Origin: Manduca sexta
Lineage: Eukaryota > Arthropoda > Insecta > Lepidoptera > Sphingidae
Length of the DNA: 64,000 bases
Reading direction: 5' to 3'
Assembly: GCF_014839805.1 (NCBI RefSeq)
Contig: NC_051123.1
Location: 12,134,727 to 12,198,726 of the forward strand
Shown: positions 62,954 to 64,000 of the stretch, piece by piece
Layout of the letters: each line of letters begins with the position of its first letter
Position numbering within the stretch: the first letter of the stretch is position 1
Made by a program: the position numbers and the translations under genes
The notes under the pieces: generated by a model
Told to the model about the DNA's origin: nothing
Databases searched by the model: none
The model's input: only the letters and a program-made list of their open reading frames with translations

Positions 62954-63246
62954 TCTATATATATAAAAGAAAGTGGTGTTAGTTACACTATTTATAACTC
63001 AAGAACGGATGAACCGATTTGGCTGAAAATTGGTGGAGAGGTAGCTTAGAACCAGGAGACGGACATAGGATACTTTTTATCCCGTTCCCACGGGAACGGG
63101 ACGTGACATGAGACGTGAACAAAATTTGGTATGTAGATAATATAAGACCCTGGGAAGATTATAGACTACTATCCCGGGAAAATATATAGCGGGACTTTTA
63201 TCCCGGAAAACACATTCACGCGGGCGAAGCCGCGATCAAAAGCTAG
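62954..63246 (+). mobile_element. Non-autonomous Helitron, 293 bp
   Basis: The element begins TCTATATATATAAAAG after host A (62953) and ends CTAG before host T (63247), fitting rolling-circle insertion between A and T. The 3' end has the expected hairpin CGCGGGC-GAA-GCCGCG eight bases before CTAG. An internal perfect 9-bp hairpin CCCGTTCCC/GGGAACGGG lies at 63081-63100. AACTCAAGAACGGATGAACC and the rest match short non-autonomous Helitrons of Lepidoptera. No Rep/helicase frame is present. Confidence 0.85.
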
Positions 63247-63704
63247 TATTTCATAAACGAATACTCAAAACTAACCACGATAATGTAAAATACAAAAACC
63301 CGTCGCTTACCGTCAAATGTCCAGAAATAACTTGTTATCTAATAGAACACAATCACTGTATCACAGCGGATGCGAGACCGGCATCATCAAATGTCACTTC
63401 AGATATGTTGTGAACTGTTAAAAAAACACCACGCTATGTCAAATAATTATCGCAAATGTTTAAATAAATCGATCGGTGTGGTGCTCAAAGTTTGCGTGAG
63501 GTTTTAATATTATGTATCAGAGGATTCGCCATTTTAAATTGTATAAAATATTATAGGCATGAAGCCTTTTTTCTAAAAAAGGTGTTTTTACTTTTAACTA
63601 AGTCATACGTCTAGGTTTAGCAATCGCAGTATGTCTATAAATTGCTATGAAGGTACAGACTACCATCAAACTAACTGCACTAAGTTTAAAGATATAACCT
63701 AGAA

Positions 63705-63790
63705 AATGGCTACTTCGCCTGATGGTATGATGTCGATCAAATAGACTATCAAATGCCAACAGGCCATCTCATGCCATTGACAAAGCCTAC
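63705..63790. repeat. Short LINE-tail-like fragment
   Basis: CTTCGCCTGATGGTATGATG resembles the start of the minus-strand LINE fragment at 40110. Too short to classify further. Confidence 0.35.
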
Positions 63791-64000
63791 TAAGATGCTC
63801 TTACACAAGTAAATCCACAGACAATATAATCACGTGTGACCGCGTCACAGTTTGAGCACCACTGTCGAGCGATACGGCGGAGTTCGCTAAACTAAAATTC
63901 ATGAAATGAAGCTAAATTGACCCGCGCGATAACAGCGGCCGATGAACCGACTACAAATACCAATTGTTTTGTATTCGATTATCCAGAGTTACTATGCTTG

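Larger units (their letters stand above)
27788..64000 (-). other. cut: Upstream intron or 5' region of cut, at least 36 kb, no exon found
   Basis: The coiled-coil exon begins at 27787 with a good acceptor, so the transcript continues upstream, but I could not find a preceding exon encoding the earlier coil (a CUX segment like VELAAKE just before IAQLVEDV). Coding-like GC-rich coil sequence with matching phase 0 is not seen on the minus strand; a short exon could have been missed. Contents: SINEs at 28.8, 30.0, 51.5, 57.0, 60.5, 61.3 and 62.2 kb, Helitron ends at 34.2, 52.4, 62.7 and 63.0 kb, a three-copy unclassified repeat, tandem duplications and GC-rich islets listed separately. The long AT-rich spans 31.6-34.1, 36-38, 38.3-41.3, 45.8-49.6 and 55-57 kb show no gene. 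Confidence 0.75.

Noticed and set aside
1..64000. CRISPR array, bacterial operon or integrated virus
   Set aside because: No regularly spaced direct repeats, no operon-like coding density and no viral gene recognised; the window is animal intronic DNA.

Overview
This window is part of an insect genome, almost certainly Lepidoptera. The base composition is AT-rich, most of the sequence is intron, and the dispersed repeats are of moth/butterfly type: tRNA-derived SINEs and small Helitrons that start TC-TATATATATAAAAG and end in a GC hairpin, CTAG and a host T. The order is inferred from repeat families I recognise from memory; no species call is possible.

One protein-coding gene is supported. 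It is the minus-strand ortholog of the homeobox gene cut (ct; CUX1/CUX2 in vertebrates). I built six exons by eye from splice sites, reading phase and protein similarity. In transcript order they are 27787-27606, 18734-18595, 18022-17510, 1155-962, 595-450 and 196-1 (cut off by the window edge). All five junctions are GT-AG and keep the frame, giving 457 consecutive residues without a stop. These cover the end of the N-terminal coiled coil, a Pro/Asn/His-rich linker, the first CUT repeat (CR1), and the acidic/Ser-rich and Gln-rich linker that leads to CR2. The start codon and first exons lie upstream (beyond 64000 or not recognised); CR2, CR3 and the homeodomain lie before position 1.

Layout: 1-1155 holds three closely spaced exons. 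1156-17509 is a 16.4-kb intron with a GC/CpG-rich island near 5.7-6.6 kb and two CTCF-like motifs. 17510-18734 holds the CR1 exon and the exon before it, separated by a 572-bp intron with a very G-rich tract. 18735-27605 is an 8.9-kb intron with clustered ATCGAT sites, paired hairpins, a TATA/CCAAT patch and a local tandem repeat. 27606-27787 is the coiled-coil exon. 27788-64000 is at least 36 kb of intron (or 5' flank) in which I found no further exon; it contains SINEs, Helitron ends, a three-copy unclassified repeat, several short tandem duplications and a few GC-rich islets.

No RNA gene, CRISPR array, bacterial operon or complete autonomous transposon is visible. I saw no convincing new biological system. 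The best leads are regulatory or structural: the G-quadruplex tract just before the CR1 3' splice site, possible Cut autoregulatory sites in cut's own intron, recurrent Pho/YY1-like motifs, and a perfect 19-bp hairpin inside a SINE.
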